A stretch of 64,000 bases of DNA from Sporobolomyces roseus (Eukaryota > Basidiomycota > Microbotryomycetes > Sporidiobolales > Sporidiobolaceae). The notes beneath the pieces are model-generated. The model was given only the letters and a program-made list of their open reading frames with translations, was not told where the DNA came from and did not search any database. How positions within the stretch are numbered: position 1 is the stretch's first letter; the number at the start of each line of letters is the position of its first letter. The stretch covers positions 1,364,001 through 1,428,000 of the forward strand of contig JADILM010000006.1 in NCBI GenBank assembly GCA_016617785.1. Reading direction: 5' to 3'. Of the stretch, positions 39,518 to 51,147 are shown piece by piece. The translations under genes were made by a program, and so were the position numbers.

Positions 39518-39986
39518 CTGTTGAGCGAGAAACAGTATGAATAGGATTCTTCCGCTACGACGTGACGGAATCGATCACTTACGGACTACACAGTGACAGT
39601 CTCGAAGTAATTTTGATCCTGGCCTGTAGCAGAGGAGCGGACAGAAGATTGCGAGAGCTCAACTTCGAAAGGTTTTCGAAAGAAGAGAGTTCGGCTACAG
39701 ACACTGTTCTCATCTCGTCAGTACCGCTGCTCGACGTCCAAGCAGACAGAAGTAGGTGTATACTAATCACGTGACGATCAAAAGCCAGTGCTCATCAGCG
39801 TGAGCAGAGCGCATGACAGACACGAATCTCGCAAAACTTGTTGACGGGCTCTCCCGCCTCACCTCTCGCAGGTTTGACTACTCTAGCTCTCATCCGCTGG
39901 GTGATGTGATCATTAAGCTATCAAGGAGATATCGAGGAGCTCAGCCAGCCGCTTAGCTTGCACGGCCTCGATCTGACTTTCCTCGC

Positions 39987-40053
39987 CTTTTTCGCAACCA
40001 AGTCAAAATCTCGATTTTCGACTTGTCGACTTTTGCCAAATCTCGATTCGTCG
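39987..40053 (+). repeat. ~67-bp element, copy 2 (spacer)
   Basis: Same order of blocks as copy 1 (CTTTTTCGCAAC, AGTCAAAATCTCGATT, AATCTCGATTCGTCG) with about 10-15% differences, same orientation as copy 1. Confidence 0.75.
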
Positions 40054-40380
40054 CCATATGGAGGACCTCTTACGACTTGAAAGGACACACTGACCAATCG
40101 AAAACTCGATAAAGTCTACCTTGCGCGAGATCGACACTTTCGGTTCATACTCGCTTGTCAGTTTTCTCGGCGGTCCTGTTCGCAGCCGATCCCACCCAGC
40201 GTCAGAAGATCATCGATTCGAAGTCAAAGCGCAAGTGACAGTCCAGCATTCGAGAGTCCACGATGTTCAACTCGAGTCGACGAGATTCGACCGGACTCGC
40301 ACCAATCCGCTTCGACGTCCTAGCTTCTCGAAGATCACCCTCAGATTCGCTCAGCGGGTTATTCCAAATCGTACTGAGCG

Positions 40381-40407
40381 AACGAAGCGAACGAAGCGAA
40401 CGAAGCG
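40381..40407. repeat. (AACGAAGCG)3 microsatellite
   Basis: Three perfect 9-bp units at the inner end of the right arm. The left arm has only a degenerate single unit here, so the expansion happened after the arms separated. Confidence 0.8.
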
Positions 40408-40478
40408 ACGACGAATCGAGATCCTCTGGAAGTCGAGAAGTCGAGAATCGAGATTTTGACTTCGTTGCGAAAAAGACC
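40408..40478 (-). repeat. ~67-bp element, copy 3 (inner end of right arm)
   Basis: Inverted counterpart of copy 1 at 38316-38383, with only one or two differences in the core. Confidence 0.8.
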
Positions 40479-40754
40479 CGAAAAGAAGAAACGAGTAGGG
40501 AGGTCGGAGTAGCTGAGTGCGCGCGCGATCTATATCGCTCACGACAATTCGAAGGAACACCGGGAACGAGGTAGGGAAACTGATCTATACATTGCTTTCT
40601 TCTCTATTTCGTTCTGAGATACTAATCGGAACTACCCATTCGACAGTCAACTTGCACAAACTTTGAAAACTAATCTGTGATCTAAACGATCCGTGTCAGT
40701 TAATGTGTACAAGCGAGAAACGAGTAAAGAAGTGCGAACCTATCAGCCATTGCC

Positions 40755-43510
40755 TCACTTTCTCCTCCTGAGCGAGAGCTTCTCAGCCTCGTTGTACAAG
40801 GTGACGATCTTGAGGGACTTGAGAAGTCCTGAGTGTCGTTCACGGACAGAAGCGAACGTTCCTTGACGAAGGAGTCGCTCCATGTCGACGGCAGCTCGAA
40901 TCCAGGAAAGGCAAGCAGCAGTGTCTTTTGGGAGACAGCTGGAAGACGTCATAAGGCATTGAAGGACTGGGTCAAGGTAAGGTTGAATCGGAACAGGCGC
41001 GACGATGACTTTGATTTCGGTTCCTTTCCTCTCGAATTTGGCTCCGGCGGATTCGAAACCCTTGAAACGATAGTCGATAGTCGTTCGATTTGTAAGAGTT
41101 CGAACGTGGACGGCAATACTGGACAGGAGATCGTAGACATCGGAAAGCTCGGGACGGAGCGGACCTCGTTCGGAAGAGTAGGTGCATTCGAGTCGAGCGA
41201 GGATGCGAAGAAGTTCTCCTTGGGTCCTGGCGACGTCCTCACTTGGAATTGATACTCCCGCTTGGTGTCTCTGTCGGTAAGGAAGGAACTCCTTCTGAAG
41301 GATCTTGTGACGAAGGGCGACCTGTTCTTTTCCATCGAGACGATCGAGCTCGCAAACTTCGCAAGGACAGATTCCTTTCTCGAAGATTGGAGCAAAGAAC
41401 TTCTGACGTTCTGCGTCACCGTGAACGACAGGGAGGTACGCGATGAAGACCTCCTCGCCTTTCTTGATGAAGGCTCTGGCTCGAATGACGGCGAAGTCTT
41501 GAAGGAAGTCATGCTCAGTGTTCGGCATACAGTGATGGTTGAAGATGGAGGTGGCGAGGAAGAGAGCCTGTGGGCCGTTCTGCAAATCTTCGTCTTCCGC
41601 GGTAAGTGTGAAGCTGGCGACGCAAGCGAACGATGAGTCCGGAGTACCGACTCCCGTCAAGGAGAGAGCAAGGAGACGAACCGATTGTAACTACAGATTG
41701 CTTCGAGACGATCGACGTCTAGATCAGGTTGAGTAGGAGTTTCTTCGGCGTCGAATGATCGTCGGGCGAGTCCATCGAGCGAAGGAACGACGTGCGATGG
41801 ATGATCCATTCCTCCATAGAGAGCGTTGACCAATGGCGCGACAGAGGGATCGTCACAGAGACGATTGACGAGGTTTGCTACCAGTCCAACGTAGTTACCG
41901 TCAACTGTGCTTCCGATCGACAGGTCGTGTCCTTTGAAGCGAACGTTGTCGGGGTACTCGGTTTGACTAGCCCAAACGTAAGCTTTCTCGACTGTCGAAG
42001 GTGAGCGAGTGTCAGGGTATTATTGGAGCCGGTGAGCGAGAATGAAGAAGGAAGACTTACCGAGGAGAAGTTCGCCAGGTTTGACATCTCTCGTTGCGAT
42101 GATCCCTCTTCCTCCTTCTCGAGTTGCGAGCTTGGCGATAGCGATCGGTCCAAACCAATCGATAAGGTCGTATCCTCGAGTCCATGATCTAACCTCGTGG
42201 AGCTCCTTGACATCGGTCGAAAGGAATTTCGCAACTGAGGCTTCGGCTTGATCCGTTCTCATGCGTTTCTGACCCTCCTTTCCTTCCTTCGCTCGGGGTG
42301 ACTTGGCGGGGACGAGTTGAAGATAGCGACGGTAGCTTGATTCGGCCTTTGCGAACAACCTCAATCCTTCGTAACCTTTCGCCATCACGAGAGTTGCTCC
42401 TGACATTGTTCCAGGTCCTCCCTCAACACCTTCATCGAGCATACGGACTACTGAAGCCGCTCCTCTGACGGCGGATGCGAAGTTGTCGAGTCGGAGTTGA
42501 AGTTTCGCTCGTTTGAGCTGAAGAACGAGTTTGCCTTTCGAGCTGAGATCGGTGAAGAGTCCGTCCGAGTAAGCTTTGACTGCGAGCTGAAGTTTGCCTT
42601 CGTCTGCGAGAGAGTCGCCGAGAGCTTGGTAGTCGACGGGACGAGGAGGGGAAGGAGCGGGAGAAGGCGAAGACCAGGTGATGTTTTCGAGTCGAGGGTG
42701 ATCGGGACGAAGGAAGATGACATCGGTAGGAGAGTTGACGGAAATGAGAGGGTAAGCCTTCGCTTCTGGATAGTAAGTTGCGATTCGGAATGTGGGTTCG
42801 CGAATGCAGAGGATAGTGCCGAGAGGGAGAATGCGATCCAAATCAGGTCCGGTGACGATGTTCTTGAGAGGGAAGTAGCGAATCTCGCAGATCTCACTAT
42901 CGATATTGAGGATGAGTGGACCTCAAAATTGTGAAGTTGAGCAGGAGAAGCAGAACTCACGCTCGACCAGTCGTGTCCTCGAGAGCGAATCGTATACTAG
43001 CAGCTCCCCCTTTCGAATGGAAACGAATCAGCGATCTAGCTGCAGAGGATAGAGGCAGAGACGTACAGGGTTGAGAGACGATTCGACCGATGAGGTAACG
43101 ACCCTGTTTAAACAGGGAGATGGAATCAGTTACGTTTCGCTCAATCAAGTTGGGATTCGATCTTCACCTTGTGAGTTTGCGTGACTCGCATATCGCTGAT
43201 CTGCACTACATCAGAGTCCGCGGGTCAGAGCTGTGTTCGTTCGGCGATCGGGAGAGGGAGAGGGCGAGAGCTCACTTGATTGCAAATCGCTCAAAGGAGT
43301 CGTACTGAAAGGTCTCTTGAAACCCATCACACTCAATTCAACGGTCTCTCCCCCCTTCATTCCTCTGAGCACTCCATCACGTTGTCTCTTCGCCTCTGTG
43401 AGAACGTCTTCTGTCGATCGAGCCGGAACTTCGGCTAGTGACTTGTTGAGGGTCGCCTCCTCGTCTTCGATCAGGAAGGCATGGTACGCACGGAGGCGAC
43501 TAGTTGACAT
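40755..43510 (-). CDS. TPR-like/SET-domain protein, right copy
   Basis: Mirror of the gene at 35282-38037 with the same start, introns and stop. I find three differences over 2756 bp, and each changes an amino acid: Gln to Arg in the second exon (MQVTQ to MRVTQ), Phe to Ser in RIVFQP, and Val to Ile in GVSVPSED. All SET signature residues are kept and no frame is broken, so both copies should be functional. The 5' flank, including the last 100-200 bp before the start, is also shared, so the promoters are nearly the same. Confidence 0.88.
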
Positions 43511-43651
43511 TCTTCGCGGAGACGATCTGTCTCGAGTCGAGTCGAAGGTGGGTGGCGGAAGTGAGTAGTGGAAAGGAGAGAGAGAGAGAAAGAGGAGAAG
43601 AGAGAAAGGGAACGGGAAAGTTTGTCGCGCCGCGGAAAGTCCGGTCGATTC

Positions 43652-44237
43652 GACGACGTCACCTCACCTTCGACCAGATTCGAGCAGTCGGAACTGATTG
43701 AGAAGAAGAAGATTGAAGGTAGGATGATAGCGGAAAGATCGGGTTTTCGTAACTTTGCCGAGTTTCCTCATCGCTTCCCCGTCAAGCCTATCAAAACCTG
43801 CGTAAGAGAGCGTCAGCTACAATGTCTGCAGTTGTAATGTTTCAGAGGGAAGGGTACCTGTGTCACTCCGAGTCAGGTTGACCGGGACAAGTCCGTTGCG
43901 AACAGGATCAATCGTAATCGCTCGGTAGTAACACGACTGCCGCCTTCTCTTAGAGGTGACCATATAGAGCAGGGAGGGCGAGAGTCACCTTCGATCGGGT
44001 CGTGAGCTGTACTCTGTACGTTGACGACTTTCGGAAAGAGATTGATTGCGATTTCGACGAGGCAGATTCCTGCGAAAAGAACCGGAGCATCGTAAGCGTA
44101 CGCCTTCTCGGAAGGAGGGCCAGAGCCGACTTACAGGAACGAGGAACGAACCACGAAGGATCTCGAAACTCGAATCTGAGAGAGACCCTTTCCGCCTTTC
44201 CGAGCACCAAAAGGGGCTTCACCCGTCCATCCTTGAA
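43652..44237. other. Divergence island inside the right arm
   Basis: Counterpart of 34555-35140. Changes include clusters of two adjacent substitutions and changes within a predicted intron as well as exons. Confidence 0.85.
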
Positions 44238-45049
44238 TTCGAAGAGAGACTTTGCGGAATCGGAGCGATGCGATGGGAGGAAAGTGCGAAGTGAGAGGGG
44301 AGGAGCGGGAATCAAGGAGCGAGAGGAGAATTGAATCGGATGAAGGTCGAAGAGTCGGCTGTGTCGAAGGACAGAGTCTTGCTGTCACGGCCAGACAAGA
44401 GTATCAGCATCGCTCTACGCTTCCCCTGGTCATCTGAAAGCACTGTGCCTTGAACTTACCGAGTTGGCTAATCCACCTTTACTCGATCACCTAGTTCGAG
44501 TTCGCATCTGTCACCATCGTCGCTGTTCCTTCACGACATGATTCGGTAGCCGTTTCAGGGACTTCAAGGCTATCCCGAAACGTCACGTTCTGTAGTTCGA
44601 GAGGGAGGAGAGGTGGAGCTGTTCGAGGGATCTTGATCAAGTAGTCGAGGAGGATAGCTAAAGGTACAGCAGATATTGTCAGACTCTACTTGGCGAGCCT
44701 TACTTACCACAGGCACCTCTCGAGCCTTTATAGAGAGCTGAAATGTCGACTTACTGTTTCATCTCGAACTAAGAAGATCTCGAAGTTCAGCTATCTTGTA
44801 GCATTTCTAGGCAGTCGTCGGGCCTTTTGAGGCTGTGTTACATGTACTGGGAGAATACGGAGCATGGCGGAGTTGTTGAAGAGTGAAGCGAGAGATGGGA
44901 AAAGACAAGTTGCTGGAAAGACTCGTTCGAGGCTGTCGAGTACGCTCTTCTCCTTTTCGAGCGGGGTCTCGAGCCCTTCTCTTGCAGCTGGTAGACCGGT
45001 CGAACCTAAGCGAGACTCTTGTGTGTGAGGACGAAGTCGAGGCAGACAT
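43652..45049 (-). pseudogene. Right copy of the possible multi-exon unit
   Basis: Mirror of 33743-35140. The frame closed by TAA in the left copy is open here, but a TGA at 43985-43987 interrupts the exon that remains open on the left. The last exon reads FDRLDGEAMRKLGKVTKTRSF with some silent changes relative to the left. Confidence 0.3.
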
Positions 45050-45497
45050 TCCTTTCGCAACTTCAGAAGTTTTTCGCGAAATAATCTGAGTGAGCCTCGA
45101 GATTGCTACTCACAATTCTGCGATAATCTACTCTGGCTAGATGTGATCCTACTGAATGCTTGGTTTAAGCTCGCATAAATTCGTTCCACTCTCTCTGCTC
45201 ACGGAATTTATGGAAATCGACCTTTTCGAACCTTGAGAAACCCTGGTGGCGCTTTGTGCCCTAGTACCCGTCTCGGACAGGATCGAAGAGTAATCTCTGA
45301 CAGCAGAGAGTCACTTTGATCGAGAAGTGCAGGACAATATCCGAGGAAGTGTAACGCTAATCGAAAGCTTCCGACGTATCTTTCGACCGTCACAAGCTTG
45401 AAGCGATTCAACCGTATCGTGAACAGTACCACGGTAACGTCGAGATCTCTGAGGGTCAACGACACTCTCAAGAAAAAAGACGGTGCGGGAGATTTTG

Positions 45498-45537
45498 AGT
45501 CGGACGCTCTAAGCAAATCTTCTTGAGCTAATCGAGT
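45498..45537 (-). pseudogene. Truncated tRNA-Asn-like fragment, right arm
   Basis: Mirror of 33255-33294, same sequence. Confidence 0.6.
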
Positions 45538-45607
45538 CGGCTCCAAGCGTGTCCCTACATATTTGCACTGACCGCCGCGGTCAATCATCAAACTCAACAA
45601 TACATTA

Positions 45608-45689
45608 GCTCGATTAGCTCAGTTGGTTAGAGCGTCCGACTGTTATGCAGCGTATCGGGAGGTCGACAGTTCAACCCTGTCATTGAGCG
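45608..45689 (+). tRNA. tRNA-Asn (GTT), right arm copy 2
   Basis: Mirror of 33103-33184; same cloverleaf, anticodon GTT and 8-nt intron. Confidence 0.9.
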
Positions 45690-47821
45690 AGCAATGTTTC
45701 TCTTTTGTTGGTTTCTTGCGAAGTCAGCTTTTCCTTTTTGTTCACAACACGCCGCTCTACTCCGATATGTATCTTGACGCACGCATTCTCTATCAGATAT
45801 GCTGTCATTCTGCCAGGCCTCCTAAAGTACAGGCTTTGGCTTTCCTTCATTCGCGGATCGGCGGAAATCTTCCTCTTGTCTCGACTTTGCAGACCGAGAG
45901 AGTTGTCACCCCTTCAGAGCCAAGCCGCTTGGCAAGCTCAAAGCTTTACCTAGTTGAGACACAGAGACTGGCTCTACACCACTTGACTGTAAATTTGCTC
46001 CAACGTGAAAAGCGGTCGCATCCCGTTGTTCTCCTCTCAACTGCGGCAGACAGGGCACAGTCTCGAGGTATTTGGTTCATGGTCACTCAAAAGGAAAGAC
46101 GGTAAAAGCACCCCGAACAATAGAAGAGAAACCATCCATCCAGAAACGACATCTCGACGGAAGTTGGCGTCGAGATGTCTTTCCATTTGGGATTCAGGTG
46201 TCAGGATGAGAAGGCTTCATATGGCACAAGTAACTCTTGGTCATAGAGACAAAGGGATTGAGTCACAACGCGAAGGAGACGGGTGAATCCGCAGCGGGTG
46301 AATTTTTGCAAAGGACCTTTGGCTGCAGTCTGTTGAAGTGCAACTGGTGAACAACCAGTGGTTGGTTTGACGTTGAAAAGAAGCGATTCGAGGATACAAT
46401 ACCTCCTTTATGCTTGCTTTGCAGGGAGACTAACGTGTGATTTCGTGACTTTTTTCACCTCCTTCCTTCCTGTCATTCTTTGTCAAGCATTGTCAACTCT
46501 CAACTATAAGGATTATGTATCTCAAGCAGTAGGTAACAAGTGTGCCTTTCGAGGCCCGTACAGAGAGCTCGAAATCACCTCGCTGAGGTAGTCGGTTCTA
46601 TAGCCGATGGTTCGTTCCCTTGTTTCTCGACATGGTCTGTTTAGCTTGGTATCGATAGATACCGACTAATGACTTGAGTATCTCCCCGGCTTGGCAAGGA
46701 GGCTACGAGAACTCTCCGTTGAAGAATTGGGGTTCGGAAATCTCTAGTCCCTTGTCGACAAACCAATCTTCGCATCTCGTTTCTCGACGGTGCGCAAAAA
46801 CGGGAACATCCTCAAAGACATCAAGCTCGATCCATGGAGGAACAGTCATTCAGAGCACGGGAGGCAGCAGTTTTCATTAGAGATGAAGGTAGCAGTGCGA
46901 GGGTAGAATTCTTTCAGAGCGTAAATCCAACTCGACAAAACCAGCAACGGCACATTCAAAGGTGCATGAAGTGTGAGACTACTATCGAATGATCAAAGGT
47001 GCATCTGTAAGATTGGGGAGAGGAAAGCAAGTTTCGCTCGGATGCAGAACCATGCGAGGTAACCAGGTAAGAGCGGATTGATTGCTACACTGGCCATGTA
47101 AATAGACTCGAATAGACTAAAGTCAACACGGAGACCCAATAGCAGGATGGAAGGGAGAAGGAGAAAGCGAGTCATAATGAACCGAGGACACCTTGGATCA
47201 GTTTTGGACAACAAGTTCTGTCGCATTCAAGGCAGAGAGCCTAGTATGCTTGCTCTAGTATCCTGTAAAGAGAGGGCTAGAAATATACGAGACTCTTGTC
47301 GAGGTAGTTTGCCATTTTCTCGCAGAGTCAGTGGTCAAGACTGTAGTTGAGTGTCAAGCAATGATGGGATTGAAATGGCTCATTTGACGGGAAAGAACAT
47401 AGGTACAGAGCTTCTGCTTGCAACACGGTGAGTACGCTGGGCTTGCAGGAAGCAGTAGTAGTTCGAGTCTACTGCCGGAAAGAATTCCGATAGTTGAGGC
47501 GCGAGGAGACAAACAAGTCTTCGTATTTGAGCTTGTCAGCCTTAGCCGACACCAGCTTCTATGCAATGAGAGTCCGCTTCTCACGGACTCAGCACGCAGA
47601 ATGGCCAAAGGGAGTGGACAATTGAGAGTAGAAACTTGTTCTGTTCGAGAACAACACGGCACTTTCGCAGCAGGAATGTCGCAAAATGGTTGTGTTATAG
47701 GCACATTGCTGCACTGATAGAGCAGGAACGGATCGGAAGAGGAGAATTGCGAGTAACAGGTCGATTAGCCTAAGCGGTTTTTCTTAGGCTGACCGAGTGG
47801 TCGACAATTTTTGACATGTGC
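45690..47821. other. Gene-poor stretch in the right arm
   Basis: Mirror of 30971-33102 with about one difference seen (near 46360). Contains the 12-bp hairpin at 46148-46179. No gene seen. Confidence 0.5.
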
Positions 47822-47864
47822 GCACTGACCGCCGCGGTCTTTCATCAAACTCAACAATACATTA

Positions 47865-47946
47865 GCTCGATTAGCTCAGTTGGTTAGAGCGTCCGACTGT
47901 TATGCAGCGTATCGGGAGGTCGACAGTTCAACCCTGTCATTGAGCG
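47865..47946 (+). tRNA. tRNA-Asn (GTT), right arm copy 1
   Basis: Mirror of 30846-30927; identical cloverleaf and intron. Confidence 0.9.
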
Positions 47947-48628
47947 AGCGATGTTCTTTTTGGATCAGTGAGTCGAAAACTGACCCTTTCCCTTTTTTCT
48001 TACTTGCTTCGTTCTCTACCTTCCTCCCCTTGTACCCTCTCCGATCAAAGTGTCCTTTGTCGACCCGAGTTGATGATGTCTGAAATTGGTTCCGGCTTGT
48101 ACGCAAGGAGTCGAGCGAACCAGCCCTCGCGAGCGTTGCGAAGTGAGATGGTATTGCAGAGCAGTTTCGTCGACCATCAGTCTCTCCTCCTCTAGCTCTA
48201 CTCGTCAAACCCTTTGATGTGATGAATCGCGAATCTCGATGTTGCAAGTGCGTTCGAGGACGACTCAATTCCTCCTGGTTCAATTTCTTTCGCAAATCTT
48301 CGAAAGCTTTGTCGCGTCCAGCACGACGAGAGACGGCGACACGCGGCCTTGTAGCCAACCTTGAGAGGAGCTGCACTCACCTGTGTCTTCAAAAGAAGCG
48401 GTTGATGAGGTCCGACTCTCGCTTTTCGATTCAGTATCGTCTGGAAAAGCAGTGTTCAGGACGCTAGGAACATGACGATTGGTTTCTTAGTGCGGCGTCT
48501 CTGTACATCAGAACCAACAAACTGAAGGCTCGCAATTGCGTAAAGAGATGACAGAGGGCCGCCTTTCGCTCGACGGGAACAACAGATTCTTAGTGTATTG
48601 TAAATTCGCGCGACCCAACGTTGTTCTC

Positions 48629-48715
48629 CCGGCTTTAGCTCAGTTGGAAGAGCGTCAGACTGTAATTGGTTATGGAATCATCTGAATGTCCTCGGTTCGA
48701 TCCCGAGAAGCCGGA
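48629..48715 (+). tRNA. tRNA-Tyr (GTA), right arm
   Basis: Mirror of 30077-30163; identical sequence including the 14-nt intron. Confidence 0.92.
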
Positions 48716-49143
48716 GTTTCTTCTTCTTTTTTTGGCACACGAGCTGACTCGTTTCTGCCCCTCGAACAGCAGCACTCAATCATCCATGTGGCGCTGTTGG
48801 ACTCGTGTCATCACTTGCAGCAACTTGGTAGTCGAACAGGCTTAGCTCAAGCTTTTCGAGACTTGAGATCGAGTGAAACTTTAGATGTCGAATGAGTACT
48901 CGCTGTCGAACTGGATCGACGCGGACCTGAGCAGCAGAAGGCGAGACGGTCAGAAGCTTGTCGAGCCATGGACGCGCAATCGAGAGATAGAGAAGCCTCA
49001 GACCACTCACTGACTCTCCAGAGTCAAGAAAGAGGGAAACAACGACGATGATGACACGGAAAAACCAATTGTAACTTTTTGCAAGGGTGGGGAAGATAGG
49101 TAGGTATGTACTATAGTGCACAGAACAGAGAAGAAGCGAGAAT

Positions 49144-49269
49144 CTAGGCGTTGTAGGTCGAAGCGGAAACATTTCCTCCTCTGCGAAATTTTTCGAAAAC
49201 CAAGTCAGTACTTCGTTTCTCGACGTTCTGAACAGCCAGGGAATGGTCTCGACAAACCGGCCGGTCCAA
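49144..49269 (-). pseudogene. Orphan copy of the GND1 3' end
   Basis: Contains 12 nt of the penultimate GND1 exon (49258-49269), the complete last intron, and the last exon (49144-49180) coding [11 protein letters not shown] and the stop. The rest of GND1 is absent; the sequence beyond 49269 is the PAP2 3' flank. It is a by-product of the inverted duplication and marks the breakpoint. Confidence 0.93.
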
Positions 49270-49288
49270 CACGTTCGGTCATCCTCGT

Positions 49289-51147
49289 TCAAACCATTGC
49301 CATAGCTTGTCCTTGTCCGCTACCTCCGTAAATTTCAGCATCTCCCGGTGCTCCCCTTGCGGCAGCTCCGTCTCGCCATTGTCCAGCAAAAGGAGATACA
49401 TAGTTTGTTGCGTCGAGAGAGTATGGGAAGCGTAGATCCGTCGAGTGCGAGTGCAACGAGGGTGGATTGCGAGGAAGAGGAAGGTGATTGAATCGAAAGT
49501 CCCAGATAGAAGCGTATCTGTAAGCGAGAGAAGTATCAGTGGAAGGTTGAGTGTATCAGTGAGCGAAACGATGCGACCGGGAAGCGGGCGAAACGGAACT
49601 CACGACATGCGATAAGCGGCTAAAGCAGAGGAACTGCCGATGAGCGATCCGATCAGAACGTCGTACCAGTGATGATACTCGTCGATAGTGAGAGAGCCAG
49701 CAATGAGGAAAGCTCCGAGCTGTAGACCCGTTTGAGAGTGTCAGCTCCTGAAAGGAGAAGAGGGACAAAATCGCAATCTCACAAGAGGAGCGAAGAATGC
49801 GATCATCTTCCAGAACTGTTCGTCGAAGAATTCTGAGCACGACTATGCAAGGGATAGTGGAAGGAAATGACTCACTTGAGGACGATAGTCTGCGAAGATC
49901 TTCAGCTTTCCATTTAGGTACTGTTCGAAAGGCACCCTTGTCAGTCTCGTTGCCGAGGAGAAAGCTCAATTCTAGAGCTTACAAGCGAGAGGAAGAGTAG
50001 ACCAGCCCAAGCTGCGGTAGAGTGACCCGAGGGCATAGATTCGAGAGACTGTCGGAACTCAATTCCGTCAGTATGAGAGAGTTTGTCGAGTCGAGAGAGT
50101 CCTGAGTACTCACGTCGTTGATCTCGTTCTTGTCTCCGGTACATACTGATCGATCATACATGATGTTCAGGAACCCGTTACCGACGACGTCTGTGATGAC
50201 GGGCTTGCAAACGGCGAGAAAGTGAGGTCGAAGTCCACCTGCAAAAATGGTCAACTCGTCAGCTGCTATCGATCATCTAATCGAGCGGAATCGAACAAAC
50301 CGATCAACCATTTGATGAAGACCTGGAAACAAGCAGCGTTGATCAAGGAGAACAAGACTCCAAAAGTAGCGGTATTGAAATCCTCGAAGCTTCGCACACG
50401 GATTTGAACGATTCCGAACGAGACGAAGGGAACAAAGAATGCGATCAAAGCTGCTGCCCAGATTGGAATGATACTGGATTGTTGGAAAACGAGTTAGTAG
50501 GGTCTCCGAGTTGGAAAGCAAAAGAGGAGAGTCGACTCACTTTTTGCGAAGAGGATAAGCGAATTGAGGGTAGACGATCTCTCCATCCTGTAGGTGCGTA
50601 GACACCGTCAGCTTCCTTCAGATGAAGCCCTTACGAGATCTCGAAGAGCTCTGAACGAGACTTGAACGAATCCCGAACAAGTTTCCAATGAATCTCGAAC
50701 GACTGAGGAATATGAACGTACTGAGAAAGTGATGGGGAACGATCGAGTCGGTGCGGGATCAGCCTCGTAGACGCCCAAAGATATCGCGCCAATTGCTGCC
50801 ATGGTCACTGCTCAGGTTCGTACGCAGAGTCAGCTCGACGAAAAATCGATTTCTTTTTCGTTTTCACCCCCCGTAACGAACAGAAAGACCGCGAAGGTAA
50901 GAGACGTACAGAGATCGACATAGTACGTCTTGAACCATTCTCCAACTGTCGGACGCTGATGTACGAAAGCTTTCCCTTCTCCTCCTGCGAATGCTTGTCG
51001 ACCTGGAGTTGCAGCGGTGTGATCAGTTGAATGACTCATCGTCGTCGTTGGTACTTGATGATGATCTTGAGGTATAGTCGAGGTGTGAGCAGGTTGAGGT
51101 TTCTCCAAGTTTGAAGCAGAGTGATTGCGATGAAGAAGCGAAGGCAT
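49289..51147 (-). CDS. PAP2-type lipid phosphate phosphatase (DPP1/LPP-like)
   Basis: Integral membrane enzyme that dephosphorylates lipid phosphates such as diacylglycerol pyrophosphate and phosphatidate. After a disordered N-terminus (from ATG 51147) come membrane segments (LTMAAIGAISLGVYEADPAP; IIPIWAAALIAFFVPFVSFG). The three-part phosphatase signature follows: GLRPHFLAVC with preceding KWLIG (motif C1), SMPSGHSTAAWAG (C2) and SLTIDEYHHWYDVLIG (C3, with the catalytic His). Each motif is in its own exon region. The C-terminus RDGAAARGAPGDAEIYGGSG is Gly/Ala-rich. The stop (49289-49291) lies only 20 bp from the palindrome edge, so its 3' UTR and polyadenylation signal must now come from duplicated GND1 sequence. 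Confidence 0.92.

Larger units (their letters stand above)
38511..40264. other. Unique spacer of the palindrome
   Basis: About 1.75 kb not shared between arms. It contains a minus-strand coding-like exon (39372-39517) and one copy of the 67-bp element. An open plus-strand frame at 38584-39354 has no convincing start or family. Similarity to arm sequence fades gradually over about 30 bp at each side. Confidence 0.8.
40265..49269 (-). repeat. Right arm of the ~9-kb inverted repeat
   Basis: Reverse complement of 29527-38510. The outer edge is sharp at CCGGTCCAA (49261-49269), 20 bp from the stop codon of the PAP2 gene. It differs from the left arm by a few scattered substitutions, a 4-nt indel near 49010, the divergence island at 43652-44237, and a diverged inner end that has gained a 9-bp repeat. 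Confidence 0.97.

Noticed and set aside
42497..42934. Long open frames antisense to the SET genes (145, 139 and 124 codons)
   Set aside because: They are shadows caused by the codon bias of the SET gene on the other strand; they appear in mirror form in both arms.
29527..49269. Palindrome as a pure assembly or amplification artefact
   Set aside because: Artefactual fold-backs are exact copies. Here the arms have scattered substitutions, a 4-nt indel, a 5-6% island, a one-sided microsatellite and a unique spacer. Long-read confirmation is still desirable.
29527..49269. Palindrome as a transposon with long terminal inverted repeats
   Set aside because: No transposase, integrase or reverse-transcriptase motif in arms or spacer, no target-site duplication at the edges, and one edge lies inside a GND1 exon.
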